Positions 26,676 through 36,252 of a stretch of DNA of 64,000 nt are shown piece after piece. Each line of letters begins with the position of its first letter. The first letter of the stretch is position 1. A program made the position numbers and the translations under genes. The stretch covers positions 11,544 to 75,543 of the forward strand of contig CAUZEO010000002.1 of the NCBI GenBank assembly GCA_963578625.1. The letters run 5' to 3'. Under the pieces are notes generated by a model, which was not told the DNA's origin, made no database searches, and saw only the letters and a program-made list of their open reading frames with translations. Source of the DNA: CAUZEO01 sp963578625. Its GTDB lineage: Bacteria > Verrucomicrobiota > Kiritimatiellia > SLOV01.

Positions 26676-29327
26676 ATGACATCGCACCGGCTCCAGCACA
26701 GATTCTCACTCGTTCCTATCCTCCTCATCGCGAGCAGGATCATAACCGCCGAATCCGCACTTGCGGAGACGCCGCTCGATGTCCTGCACGAGTCAAACGC
26801 ATTGCTTCACAAGTTCGTTCTGGAGAACGGAATGATCGGCCTGGTGAAAGAAGACCACAGCGCCCCGGTGGTGGCGGTCCAAATCTGGGTTGGGACCGGG
26901 TCCATCCACGAAGAAGACTACCTGGGCGGTGGCCTTTCGCATTATCTCGAACACATGCTGTTCAAGGGAACTACCAACCGTCCTCCCGGAAGCATTTCCA
27001 AAGAGATCGACGGCGCTGGTGGTGACATTAATGCGTACACCACGTATGACCGCACCGTGTACCACACCACCCTCCCCGGCGATCGATGGCGGGTCGGGCT
27101 CGAAGTCCTGGGCGATGCAGTTATGAATGCGAATTTTCCCGAGGAAGAGTGGCTCCGGGAGCGCGAGGTCGTGCTGCGCGAAGTGGCGATGGGGCGCGAT
27201 GACCCAAACCGTATCGTTCATAAACTGCTGATGCGAACAGCATTCAGAGTCCACCCGTACCGGCATCCCATCATCGGACACGAAAACGTGCTGACCCGAA
27301 TGACCCGGAGTGAGCTCAAGAATTTTTATCGGATTCACTACGTACCCGACAATATGATCACCGTTATCGTCGGCGACATTGATGCCGGAGAAGTGGAAGC
27401 CGCGATCCGTGAGACCTTCGTCAACTTCCACCGCCGCCCCCGGGCGCCGGTCGTCCTTCCCAGTGAGCCGGCACAGGCCTCTCCCCGCTTCGGCCGAGAA
27501 ACCGGGGCATTCAATCTTTCGCGCCTCGAATGGTCTTACCACACAGTTTCTTTGAACCACCCCGACACCTCGGCACTGGATGTTCTGGCAAAAATCCTGG
27601 GCGGCGGGCGGAGCTCGCGCCTGGTTCGTGAGCTGGTAGAAGAGAAAAAACTTGCCGTGTCCGCAGATGCGTGGTCCTGGACGCCCGGAGAAAATGGGAT
27701 GTTCGGCTTCAGCGCGGTGTTTCCGCCCGAGAACGAAACGGACTTGTTGGCAACGATTCAAGAGCAGATCGACGCCTGGGGAAACACGATTTTCACCGGC
27801 GAAGAAATATCGAAAGCTCAACGCCAAATCCTGGTCTCTGAATTATCGGGCCTTCAGACCGCGGCCGGACAAGCGCGCGACTATGCCTCCGGTGAGTTTT
27901 ACGCCGGAGATCCATCCTTCTCCGAGAGTTACCTTGCCGGCGTCAACCGTGTTACCGCGGACGACCTGTCGAACGTCTTCAATAAGTATGTTCGCGCGGA
28001 AAACCAAACGACCGTGATCCTGTCGCCTGAAGTAGAGGAAAAAGGCGAAGCACGAAAATCGGAAAGCAGGAATGCAACACTTCCGGAACGAATTACGCTG
28101 GCCAACGGGTCCACGCTGATTATAAGGGAAGACCACCGACTTCCATTCGTTTATTTCGCAGTGGCGGCCGGCGGCGGGCTCCTCGCGGAGAATCGCGACC
28201 GCGCAGGGGTCACGCAATTGATGGCGGACATGTTGACTCGCGGAACCGCGACCCGCACCGCTTCCCAAATCGCGGAAAGCGTCGAATCCATCGGGGCCAG
28301 GCTAAACCCATACTCCGGACGAAACAGCTTCGGGCTGACCGCTCGATGTCTGAGCGAAGATACCGAGACGTTTGCTGATATTCTCGGTGATTGCCTCGTT
28401 CGTCCGGAATTCCCCCAGGATGAGATGGACAAGCAGAGAAATATCCAACTCGCCGCGGTCCGCCAGCAAATGGAACGTCCCATGTACCAGGCGCAACAGC
28501 AACTGCGCGACATGCTGTTTCCCGGCCACCCCTATAGCTGGATTCCCGCGGGTACCTTGCAGAGCATCGAGGAAATTGTTCGTACTGACCTTGTCTCGCT
28601 GCACCGGAAGCTCGTGGTGTCGTCGAACCTCGTGCTTTCCATTTTCGGAGACGTTTCCGTAGAGCAGGCAACGGAAATAGCGACTCGCATTTTGGCAGCC
28701 GCGCCTTCGGGGCCGCCGATGACGCCGGCGACCACGCAGCCGGCGCCGAAACTCCCCGCAAGCCGGAAACGGGAGGAGCCAAAGGAACAGGCCATCATCC
28801 TGATCGGTTTCCCCGGGGTGGACGTGCTTGACTCGCGCGTTGATGCGCTGAGCATTCTCGAGAACGCATTGAGCGGCTTGTCATCCGACCTCGTGATCGA
28901 AATCAGAGACAAGCGCGGCCTGGCCTACTACGCGGGCGCATACCAGAGAGCGGGTCGAGAGCCCGGTTCGGTTGTCTTCTACGCTGGTACCAGGCCCGAT
29001 GTGTTACTGGAAGTCGAAAACCTCCTCAATGAACAGATAGAACGTGTGTCCACGGAAGGCCTTCGCGAGGAAGAACTGTCACGCTCCCGAGCGCAACTCA
29101 TTGCCACCCATGAGAAGGGACTTCAGGATAACGGTGGACTGGCGCAGACCTGCGCATTGAACGAGCTGTACGGATTGGGGTACCTCCATGCATTCAAAAC
29201 ACGCGAACGACTGGAAGCCGTACCTTCCGAGGAAATTCAGCGCGCCGCCGCGGAACTCCTGAAAGCAGACCAACGAGCGGTCTCCATTGTTGTCCCGGAA
29301 TCGGCGGCGAATGCGGAGAACCCGTAA
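26676..29327 (+). CDS. M16 family (pitrilysin/insulinase-type) zinc peptidase, fused two-half protein
   Basis: From ATG 26676 the protein has 883 residues with a signal peptide (RFSLVPILLIASRIITAES). The first half holds the inverted zinc motif HYLEH (about 89-93) within GGGLSHYLEHMLFKGT, and the downstream Glu ligand in REVVLREVAMGRDDP. The second half is the inactive M16_C-type partner (GGGLLAENRDRAGVTQLMAD). Exported proteases of this type degrade periplasmic peptides. An upstream in-frame ATG at 26658 is a less likely start. The M15-like gene follows after 21 bp. Confidence 0.93.
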   Translation: MTSHRLQHRFSLVPILLIASRIITAESALAETPLDVLHESNALLHKFVLENGMIGLVKEDHSAPVVAVQIWVGTGSIHEEDYLGGGLSHYLEHMLFKGTTNRPPGSISKEIDGAGGDINAYTTYDRTVYHTTLPGDRWRVGLEVLGDAVMNANFPEEEWLREREVVLREVAMGRDDPNRIVHKLLMRTAFRVHPYRHPIIGHENVLTRMTRSELKNFYRIHYVPDNMITVIVGDIDAGEVEAAIRETFVNFHRRPRAPVVLPSEPAQASPRFGRETGAFNLSRLEWSYHTVSLNHPDTSALDVLAKILGGGRSSRLVRELVEEKKLAVSADAWSWTPGENGMFGFSAVFPPENETDLLATIQEQIDAWGNTIFTGEEISKAQRQILVSELSGLQTAAGQARDYASGEFYAGDPSFSESYLAGVNRVTADDLSNVFNKYVRAENQTTVILSPEVEEKGEARKSESRNATLPERITLANGSTLIIREDHRLPFVYFAVAAGGGLLAENRDRAGVTQLMADMLTRGTATRTASQIAESVESIGARLNPYSGRNSFGLTARCLSEDTETFADILGDCLVRPEFPQDEMDKQRNIQLAAVRQQMERPMYQAQQQLRDMLFPGHPYSWIPAGTLQSIEEIVRTDLVSLHRKLVVSSNLVLSIFGDVSVEQATEIATRILAAAPSGPPMTPATTQPAPKLPASRKREEPKEQAIILIGFPGVDVLDSRVDALSILENALSGLSSDLVIEIRDKRGLAYYAGAYQRAGREPGSVVFYAGTRPDVLLEVENLLNEQIERVSTEGLREEELSRSRAQLIATHEKGLQDNGGLAQTCALNELYGLGYLHAFKTRERLEAVPSEEIQRAAAELLKADQRAVSIVVPESAANAENP

Positions 29328-29348
29328 GCGGCGACGCCCGAACATTTC

Positions 29349-30125
29349 ATGCTGCTGTGGATCCAAGAATTCTTCCGCGAGTTGAAGCGTCTGCTTCTTC
29401 GGGCGTGGGGCACGGCATGTTCCGCGGACTTGCCGCCCGGAACCCCCTTTCTAATCCTTCCCGGTCTTGCCCTCCTGGTATCGGCATTGATGGTGGGAAC
29501 AGGCCTCTATATCGGTGGCCGAGACGGAACCGGTCAGATTCCCGGCGCACCGGTTTCCGAAGAACCTGTGGTCATCGAAAAGAAAGTGCTCGAGGAAGAA
29601 TCGCCATCACCCATGCCGATTGATCAACCGGTTCGCGAAGTCCTTTCAAAGTTTCCCAGGGGAACACGACTTCCTTCTTTCAAGGAGGGAACGACCTCCG
29701 TATCGATCGATGAGGTTCCATTTGACCCCGACCGGGACCTCGTTGCGGTGTTCGACGATCGGGTCTGGTGGGAAAGCGATAACGACGATCGATCCGGCGA
29801 TACGGAAGACGATCATCTTGTTCACTATTCATTGGAAGAATCACTGCGCAGAGTGATCGAGTTGGTCGTGCGGGAAGGCGGCACGCTGGAGGTCCATGAC
29901 GCCTATCGAGCCAGCGGGGTTCACTCCCGAAAATCGCTGCACAAGCAGGGTCGCGCGGTGGACCTGACCTGTGACGAACTCGGTCTCGAACGCCTGTCTA
30001 TTCTGGCCTGGGCCGCCGGATTCGACTGGGTGTACTACGAGGCACCGACACGAGGCGGGCATCACGTCCACGCATCCGTACGGCCGGACCGTGATCCTTA
30101 CGTGCCGATCATGTGGCCCAAATAG
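29349..30125 (+). CDS. M15/hedgehog-type DD-peptidase domain protein, membrane anchored
   Basis: A 258-residue protein: an N-terminal transmembrane helix (about 35-55, FLILPGLALLVSALMVGTGL), a Glu/Pro-rich linker, then a zinc DD-peptidase/hedgehog-superfamily domain with SLHKQGRAVDLTCD (SxHxxGxAxD) and GGHHVHASV metal ligands. Such domains trim peptidoglycan peptides or bind cell wall. It follows the M16 peptidase closely and is probably cotranscribed. Confidence 0.85.
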   Translation: MLLWIQEFFRELKRLLLRAWGTACSADLPPGTPFLILPGLALLVSALMVGTGLYIGGRDGTGQIPGAPVSEEPVVIEKKVLEEESPSPMPIDQPVREVLSKFPRGTRLPSFKEGTTSVSIDEVPFDPDRDLVAVFDDRVWWESDNDDRSGDTEDDHLVHYSLEESLRRVIELVVREGGTLEVHDAYRASGVHSRKSLHKQGRAVDLTCDELGLERLSILAWAAGFDWVYYEAPTRGGHHVHASVRPDRDPYVPIMWPK

Positions 30126-30213
30126 ACCCCAAAGCGGGATTCGAGTATTCGTTCCGGCAAAGTACAGAACCGGAAATCGCCTCGCTTTCGAAGACCGAAT
30201 AGCCAATACCAAT

Positions 30214-30860
30214 TCAGTCAAACGCATTGTCGCTTCGCGCTTTTTCCTTCGAGAGATGATGCTCGGCATAAAGGGTATGGAGAGCTGATTCGAGGCTCGG
30301 CATGAATTGATCTCTGTCACCGTTCAACAAGAAAGGTTGGCCGACAAATACATCGCAGTTGAACGGCACCAGAAGCAGAGAGCGTCTAGGCAAGGCTCTT
30401 CCCGTTCCGTGCAGAAACACACCGGAACCTCGGGAAAGCGACGCGCGAGATGGGCCATTCCGGATCGGAGGGATGACGTCTGCTCCGGCTCACCTCGTGT
30501 TCCCTCGGGAACACCAAAATTTGACCCTCCTCGAGCTCTCGACAACAGGCTTGAAGAGGGTCGCGGCCAGCAAGGGAAGGGGTTCTGGATATGGGAACGA
30601 TCCCGATGCACTTGAGGGAAATCCATGCAGTAAATCGGTTTTTCATAAAGTCGTCCGACGCCGCCACGGGTCGGATTCTCCAAAGCCTGGACTGCGAAAA
30701 CAGGTTCATCAACACCCAGGCGTCCAGATGACTATTGTGATTCGCGGTGACGATGAGCGGTCCATTCGATGGGAGGCGTTCACGATGCCGGACATTCATG
30801 CCTATAAACACGAATAAGAACGGCTTCATGAAAAGCACAAAAAACAGGTAGCGAATAAAA
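30214..30860 (-). pseudogene. PlsC-type 1-acylglycerol-3-phosphate acyltransferase, two frameshifts
   Basis: Three consecutive minus-strand frames assemble into one acyltransferase. Frame one holds LIVTANHNSHLDAWVL (catalytic NHxxxxD) and VPISRTPSLAGRDPL. The next holds PEGTRGEPEQTSS and RSGMAHLARRFPEV. The last holds VFLHGTGRALPRRSLLLVPF. The first shift lies inside the FPEGTR motif (TTCCCGAGGG near 30500-30510); the second is near 30425. The enzyme's function in lysophosphatidate acylation is therefore lost unless the sequence is wrong. Its 5' end runs straight into CdsA-like sequence. Confidence 0.8.
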
Positions 30861-31285
30861 TGTGGCGCCAGGAGAATTGCCGTGATGACCGTGGTGGCGA
30901 ACCCGCCGATCAATCTCCCCATGTCTTGCCGGGACTGACCCTTGGAACAACCTTTCTTCTCCCGATCATCTTGCCCCATACAAACTGCGCCATGTCGTTC
31001 AAGCCGGTGATCAGCAACAGGTATAGCGCGAGCCCGTCACCACCCGCTACAGTGGGCTTTTCGCCGGGCAGAACGAGCATGGTACGCCATGTGGCTGATG
31101 CTGAACTCGGTGATAATGAGTCCCCAGTGAAGCGAACCGACGGCGCGAAGAAAACCATCCGTATTCCCCAAGCCGATCATCTGCAGCGGAATCAGCAGAA
31201 ACAGGTATACGGGAATGAAAAGGATGAACATCCCGTACCACTCGATCCCTATGAAGAAGTGCTGAAATGCCACCGCCCAGGGACA
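30861..31285 (-). pseudogene. Phosphatidate cytidylyltransferase (CdsA-type) fragment, both ends deleted, frameshifted
   Basis: Segments typical of the CDP-diglyceride synthase membrane core are present in three frames: FIGIEWYGMFILFIPVYLFL and GFLRAVGSLHWGLIITEFS, then ALYLLLITGLNDMAQFVWGK with RRKVVPRVSPGKTWG (the CdsA signature), then LIGGFATTVITAILLAP. The N-terminal membrane part is missing and the catalytic C-terminal part is fused directly to PlsC sequence. Frame breaks lie near 31085 and 30925. Confidence 0.75.
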
Positions 31286-31676
31286 TCCAGGCAATGACAA
31301 GTCGGTCAGCATCGCAAGAAACACAACCGCGATAGGCCCTGCCGAGTGCACGCCGGGAACAATGGCAAAGGGCAGGTACAAAGCCGCATCGGAAACTACG
31401 TCACCAAGCTCGTTCCGCATTCCGCCTAGCGGCGTCACGCTCTTTAGCCAGCATTCCATCGACCGCGTTCAGCGCCATCCGGAGGAACAGGACCACGGGA
31501 ATCAGGAACAGACTCCGTGGCGCCGCACCAGTGCGAAACACGGCAAGCCCAGCCGCAATGGAAAGAATCAGCGCTGCCACCGTAACCTGGTTCGGAGTTA
31601 TACCAGATGCGGCAAGCGTCCGGGCAATCGGTCGAAGCAGATTCTGAAACTTGGGCTTCAGGTCGTAAATGGTCAT
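31286..31676 (-). pseudogene. CDP-alcohol phosphatidyltransferase fragment, frameshifted and 3'-truncated
   Basis: From ATG 31676 the sequence is MTIYDLKPKFQNLLRP, then SGITPNQVTVAALILS and LNAVDGMLAKERD, the start of the DGxxAR...GxxxD motif. After a one-base shift near 31425 it continues NELGDVVSDAALYLPFA and VVFLAMLTDL, where homology ends and CdsA-type sequence begins. The last membrane helices are missing. The enzyme would have attached an alcohol to CDP-diacylglycerol. Confidence 0.75.
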
Positions 31677-31725
31677 TGGCGTCCCACCCCTATTCGGCAT
31701 AAGGACGGGACCAATGGTTCACAAC

Positions 31726-31762
31726 AAAAAGGGGCTGCCCGCACACGGCGGAAAGCCCCTTT
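31726..31762 (-). terminator. Rho-independent terminator of the beta-barrel gene
   Basis: On the minus strand AAAGGGGCT pairs with AGCCCCTTT, with an inner CCGC/GCGG pairing, and is followed by a T-run (CCCCTTTTTG). It lies 28 bp after the stop of the outer-membrane protein gene. One of the clearest terminators in the window. Confidence 0.8.
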
Positions 31763-31789
31763 CTCAAAAAAATCAGGATGAAGGGTACG

Positions 31790-32314
31790 TCAATCCCAGA
31801 AGAATCGAAGACCGATGCGCCACTGAACATCGATATCGGAACTCGTGTTGTCTTCCGGAAACACCTCGGAAGAGGCAATCCTGAAAATGATATCCGAGTC
31901 GAGCGCAACGTCTTCGGTAATGAAGTATTTAATCCCGATATTGAACGATCCGATCGCAGCGGATGCATCCTTCTTCGGTGTATTTTTTAATTGCATCTCG
32001 GTTGATCCGTAGGACAATGCGACTCCGATATACGGGATGACCGGCGCCTCAAGCACAAAGTTGTACTCAGCGAATGCGCCGAGCTCATAGGTGCTTACCA
32101 CATCGTTGTCGCTTATGCCGATCAAGCCGCCGAATTCCAGATAGTCGATCCAGAAATATCCGCCCTTGAGCGCCAGGTCGACTTCAGTTCCGAACTCGGT
32201 GTCAAAATCTACGCCGCCGACAATGCCGATTTCCTTCGTATCCTGATCGATGTTGGCTGCGAAAACCGATCCCGCGAGAGCCGTGACCGCGATAAATGTT
32301 ATAAACTTCCTCAT
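31790..32314 (-). CDS. Small outer-membrane beta-barrel-like protein
   Basis: Starting at ATG 32314, preceded by a strong AAAGGAGG site, the product has 174 residues: signal peptide MRKFITFIAVTALAGSVFAA, then alternating beta strands (VDLALKGGYFWIDYLEFGGL, GSFNIGIKYFITEDVALDSD) ending in Phe-Trp-Asp (RIGLRFFWD). An aromatic C terminus and strand pattern fit an eight-stranded OmpW/OmpA-like barrel. The frame is open upstream to 32485, but the ribosome-binding site and signal peptide fix the start. Role unknown. Confidence 0.8.
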   Translation of the reverse strand: MRKFITFIAVTALAGSVFAANIDQDTKEIGIVGGVDFDTEFGTEVDLALKGGYFWIDYLEFGGLIGISDNDVVSTYELGAFAEYNFVLEAPVIPYIGVALSYGSTEMQLKNTPKKDASAAIGSFNIGIKYFITEDVALDSDIIFRIASSEVFPEDNTSSDIDVQWRIGLRFFWD

Positions 32315-32483
32315 CAAGAATCCTCCTTTGTGTATCCTTTTTCTATCCGAAGGCGAGATCGCCCTCCCGTTTCCGCCCCACCAAGTACATAATTGGGGCA
32401 CCAAAGTCCAGAGCGAAAATCGACTCAAAAGATGACGCGGGTTGACGTTGTCTTCCCCTGCATAATAGGTTGCCCGCAACATC

Positions 32484-35400
32484 ATGAGCCTGCGAAACGA
32501 TGCTGGGATGGCTCAGCGGGACTTGAAGCACCTGGGGGCACTCTTCGATCCAGGGGAGGATCGGTCTGTCCAGGCCCTGTCGACGTCGGCCTTGGCATAC
32601 GTTTTACTCCGGGCCCGCGACTATTTTACTAATTCTATTCTGTGCGTCACCGACGGACCCCGGACCCAGGATCAGCTGTTCCACGACCTCCTCTCTCTCG
32701 ATGCCGGCTCCGAGGAGAATTTGGCTTTCTATCCCGGATGGGAAACGCTGCCCGACGAGGATAGCGGACCTCACCCGGACATTGTCGGAGACCGCCTTGC
32801 GGTTCTCCACGCACTCTCCCAACCCGCCGCGCCGAAAGTTACGATCACCACCGTGCAGGCGATCATGCAAAAGACAATTTCACTTGATCGGCTCCGGAAA
32901 GACACGCTGAAACTCTCCCTTGGAGACGACACCGGACCGGAAAAACTGACCGCTTCGCTCAGCGCATTGGGATACCGGTTCCAGGTGCAGATCTCGGAAA
33001 AAGGAGAAGCCGCAGTACGGGGCTGCATTCTCGACGTGTGGCCTCTCTCCGAACCGTGGCCTCTTCGCCTGGATTTCTTCGGTGACTCCCTGGAGTCGAT
33101 CCGGGCCTTTGACCCCAACACCCAACGCAGCATCGAAACGCGGCAGGAAGCGACAATCTCTCCGGCGGCGGAATGGGCCGCGGAGGGAGCCGGACAACTC
33201 GACGCGGATCTCTTCGATGCGATACACGGAGACACCTGTTTCGTGTGGCTGGATCCTCCGATCCTGGCACTGCATGCAGAGGTCTTTGAAGAAACGGTTG
33301 AGGAACTGTCCCATGGCGCGCTGGCGCTCACCTACCAGGAAGCGCAGGCCCGCGCAGCGAATTGCTCGACATTCGGAAGTCTGTACATTGGCGCCGGTCC
33401 GGACTCGGATGCGGAGTTCGCTGCTCTCGGCATCCGCGCCGTCGAAGGAATTCCCGCGGTCCCGGGTCCTTCCGATTCCCCGGATCCATTGGAAAAAGAA
33501 AGAATTCGCTTTCTCGCCGAGCTTGACGGAGCAAGAACGGGAGGCGCCCGGGTGAGCTTCTACTTCAACACCGAGGGAACCAGGGATCGGTTTGCCGGAT
33601 TCGTGGCAGCGCACGTACCTGGATTACACCAACACGCCGAACGGCACCTGGGACAGCTATCGGAAGGGTTTGAAGTACCGGGGACCGGCCGAATCGTGGT
33701 GTCGGAAAGCGATGTGTACGGCACGCGCAAAGCCGTTCGCGGGCGATATGACCTTCATGCGTCACGAAGAGGCCCAAGCCGGCTTGCGAGCTTGCACGTA
33801 CTGGATTGGACCGACTTGCGGCCGGGCGAATTTGTGGTGCACATCGAGCACGGGATTGGCAAATACCTTGGACTCCAGGAAATCGAGACCCACGGCACGA
33901 CCCAGGAAGTGCTATCAGTGGAGTACGCAGAGAAAGCGCGTCTCTATATCCCGGTTGGCCAAACCCACTTACTCTCCCGATATGTTGGGACCGGGGCCAA
34001 ACCGCCCGGCCTCCACCGGCTCGGCGGTCGTCGATGGAAAAACGAAAAACGGGCGGCTCAACTGGCGGTGCGCGACCTGGCTGCCATGATGATGGAAACG
34101 CAGGCACTGCGGGACACCCACGCGGGATTCGCATTCGCGCCGGACGACGATTGGCAGCGCGAATTTGAAGCTTCCTTCCCCTATCAGGAGACACGGGATC
34201 AACACCAGGCGATTCAGGACGTGAAGGCCGATATGGAGCGCCCCCGGCCCACGGATCGGCTTGTGTGCGGGGATGTGGGGTACGGTAAAACAGAAATTGC
34301 GATGCGCGCCGCGTTCAAGGCGGTCATGAGCGGAAAACAAGTAGGAATGCTGGTTCCGACAACCGTGCTCGCCCAGCAGCACTACGACACATTCCGCGCG
34401 CGAATGAAGGCATTTCCCATCACCATCGAAATGTTGAGCAGGTTTCAGACCCGGTCCCGGATGACGGACATCACCGGGCAACTACGCGCCGGATCCGTAG
34501 ACATCGTTATCGGCACTCACCGCCTTCTTCAGCGTGATGTCGAATTTCAGGACTTGGGATTGCTGATCATCGACGAGGAACAGCGCTTCGGCGTGGAACA
34601 GAAAGAGTATTTCAAACAGGTCCGTCAGTTGGTTGATGTCCTGACGCTGAGCGCAACACCGATCCCGAGGACCTTGTATCTGAGCCTGCTCGGCGCCAAG
34701 GACATGAGCACCATTCAAACTCCGCCCCAGGAACGGCTTCCTATCGAAACCTTCATCAGCCCCTACAGCGAAGATCTCATCCGCCATGCGGTCCTGCGAG
34801 AACTAAATCGCGAGGGGCAGGTCTATTTTTTGCACAACCGCGTACTTTCGATTAGGCGCGTCGAGGATCGCCTCAAACACCTCGTGCCGGAAGCAAAAAT
34901 TGCCGTCGGGCATGGCCAGATGAAGGAAGGTGAACTGGCCACGGTCATGCGAGCATTCTACGAAGGATCGATCGACGTCCTGCTCTGCACGACCATCATT
35001 GAGAGCGGGGTCGACATTCCGAACGTCAACACGATTATCATCGATCGCGCGGACCGCTTCGGTCTCGCGGAATTGTACCAGCTTCGGGGTCGGGTCGGCC
35101 GCTACAAACACCAGGCGTACGCATACCTGCTGCTCCCGCCGAGCGGCTCCATGATCAGCGCCGCGCGCAGGCGGATCTCAGCCCTGCAGAGATACGGAAG
35201 TCTCGGCGCCGGCTTCAAATTGGCGCTCAAGGATCTCGAAATACGCGGTACGGGGAATCTTCTGGGGGCAGAGCAGAGCGGTCATATTGGGGCAGTCGGT
35301 TTCGAGCTCTACTGCCAGTTCCTCACCCGAACTGTGGCACGACTTCAGGGAGAAGTAGTTCCGTCCCTGATCGAAACGGAGCTGAAACTGGACTTTCTGA

Positions 35401-35804
35401 ACTTCAGCACCGCCGCTGCGGACGGAGAAGACGGCGCTGTCATTCCTCTCTCCTACATTGACGACGAGGATCTTCGGGTACATGCGTACCGGAAAATATC
35501 AACCACCAGTTCGGAAGAGGCGATCGACGCCCTCTTTTCAGAATTTGGCGACAGATTCGGCCCGGTACCCTCCGCCGTGAATCGCCTGCTGAAAATGTGC
35601 CGGGTTCGTATACTCGCGGCGTCCAAAGACATCACCCTCGTCGAAACACGCGGAGATCGAGTGATGATGACCCGAAACAATGACTACCTGAAAGATGGGT
35701 CCCGGTTCCCTAGACTCACCGCACCCGCCGCAGACGCACGCCTGAACCAATTGATTACAATCGTCCGAAACGCAACTTCACGCGAAACAGGTGTCCCCGG
35801 GTAA
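32484..35804 (+). CDS. mfd: Transcription-repair coupling factor
   Basis: An 1106-residue SF2 translocase that removes stalled RNA polymerase and recruits UvrA. In order: UvrB-homology domains (for example AVRGCILDVWPLSEPWPLRLDF is split here as AVRGCILDVWPL and PLRLDFFGDS), the RNAP-interacting domain (DLRPGEFVVHIEHGIGKYLG), the helicase with Walker A GDVGYGKTEIAMRAA, DEEQ box LLIIDEEQRFGV, the SATPIPRTLYLSLLGA motif and the C-terminal RecG-like QLRGRVGRYKHQAYAYLL, then the D7 domain. Length is normal. It starts at the first ATG and is divergent from the beta-barrel gene. Confidence 0.97.
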   Translation: MSLRNDAGMAQRDLKHLGALFDPGEDRSVQALSTSALAYVLLRARDYFTNSILCVTDGPRTQDQLFHDLLSLDAGSEENLAFYPGWETLPDEDSGPHPDIVGDRLAVLHALSQPAAPKVTITTVQAIMQKTISLDRLRKDTLKLSLGDDTGPEKLTASLSALGYRFQVQISEKGEAAVRGCILDVWPLSEPWPLRLDFFGDSLESIRAFDPNTQRSIETRQEATISPAAEWAAEGAGQLDADLFDAIHGDTCFVWLDPPILALHAEVFEETVEELSHGALALTYQEAQARAANCSTFGSLYIGAGPDSDAEFAALGIRAVEGIPAVPGPSDSPDPLEKERIRFLAELDGARTGGARVSFYFNTEGTRDRFAGFVAAHVPGLHQHAERHLGQLSEGFEVPGTGRIVVSESDVYGTRKAVRGRYDLHASRRGPSRLASLHVLDWTDLRPGEFVVHIEHGIGKYLGLQEIETHGTTQEVLSVEYAEKARLYIPVGQTHLLSRYVGTGAKPPGLHRLGGRRWKNEKRAAQLAVRDLAAMMMETQALRDTHAGFAFAPDDDWQREFEASFPYQETRDQHQAIQDVKADMERPRPTDRLVCGDVGYGKTEIAMRAAFKAVMSGKQVGMLVPTTVLAQQHYDTFRARMKAFPITIEMLSRFQTRSRMTDITGQLRAGSVDIVIGTHRLLQRDVEFQDLGLLIIDEEQRFGVEQKEYFKQVRQLVDVLTLSATPIPRTLYLSLLGAKDMSTIQTPPQERLPIETFISPYSEDLIRHAVLRELNREGQVYFLHNRVLSIRRVEDRLKHLVPEAKIAVGHGQMKEGELATVMRAFYEGSIDVLLCTTIIESGVDIPNVNTIIIDRADRFGLAELYQLRGRVGRYKHQAYAYLLLPPSGSMISAARRRISALQRYGSLGAGFKLALKDLEIRGTGNLLGAEQSGHIGAVGFELYCQFLTRTVARLQGEVVPSLIETELKLDFLNFSTAAADGEDGAVIPLSYIDDEDLRVHAYRKISTTSSEEAIDALFSEFGDRFGPVPSAVNRLLKMCRVRILAASKDITLVETRGDRVMMTRNNDYLKDGSRFPRLTAPAADARLNQLITIVRNATSRETGVPG

Positions 35805-35833
35805 CGAAGCCCACCCGGAGCCCCAGCTACGCG

Positions 35834-36204
35834 CTATGGCAGCACATGAGGATCCCCGTATGTGCACGTCGGATCAATGCCGACTTCGTGTATTTCGTAC
35901 GAATTATTGAACGGTTCGATAAGCTCATCGAATGGCCGAGGTATGGGGCTATCTCATCGGAGGTAACCACCGTCCCGTTGGGCATGTTCTCGGTGATCGC
36001 GAACAATTCCTTCCCGATTGAAACGATTCGGAGATTGTTGATACAGGTATTTTTGGCGGTATTACTTTGTGCGCGGAACCAGAACGGCAGTGCCAAGGTT
36101 ACCAGCGTGCCGACAATCGCGACAATGATCAAAATTTCAAGCAGGGAGAACCCGCTCGCCTTTCGACCGTTCTTCACACGCACCTTTCTCTCTAGATCGA
36201 TCAT
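35834..36204 (-). pseudogene. Prepilin/pseudopilin (type IV pilin-like), one frameshift near the C terminus
   Basis: The start at ATG 36204 gives a basic leader and the class III cleavage/methylation site GFSLLEILIIVAIVGTLVT (cleaved after Gly, Glu at +5). The body reads CINNLRIVSIGKELFAITEN and VTSDEIAPYLG, typical of PVC pseudopilins. Near 35935 one base is missing; the other frame continues PFDELIEPFNNSYEIHEVG and ends DPTCTYGDPHVLP at the TAG 35834-35836, which is the usual family end. As written, the frame runs on into unrelated sequence. Could be a true lesion or a sequencing error. Confidence 0.75.
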
Positions 36205-36252
36205 CCGTGTCGACTCCGCTATCCGGGTCCCGGCGCCATGGGCTCATCCGTA

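Noticed and set aside
26793..27827. 344-codon frame antisense to the M16 peptidase
   Set aside because: GC-rich antisense shadow; the sense frame carries the HxxEH zinc motif and full domain layout.
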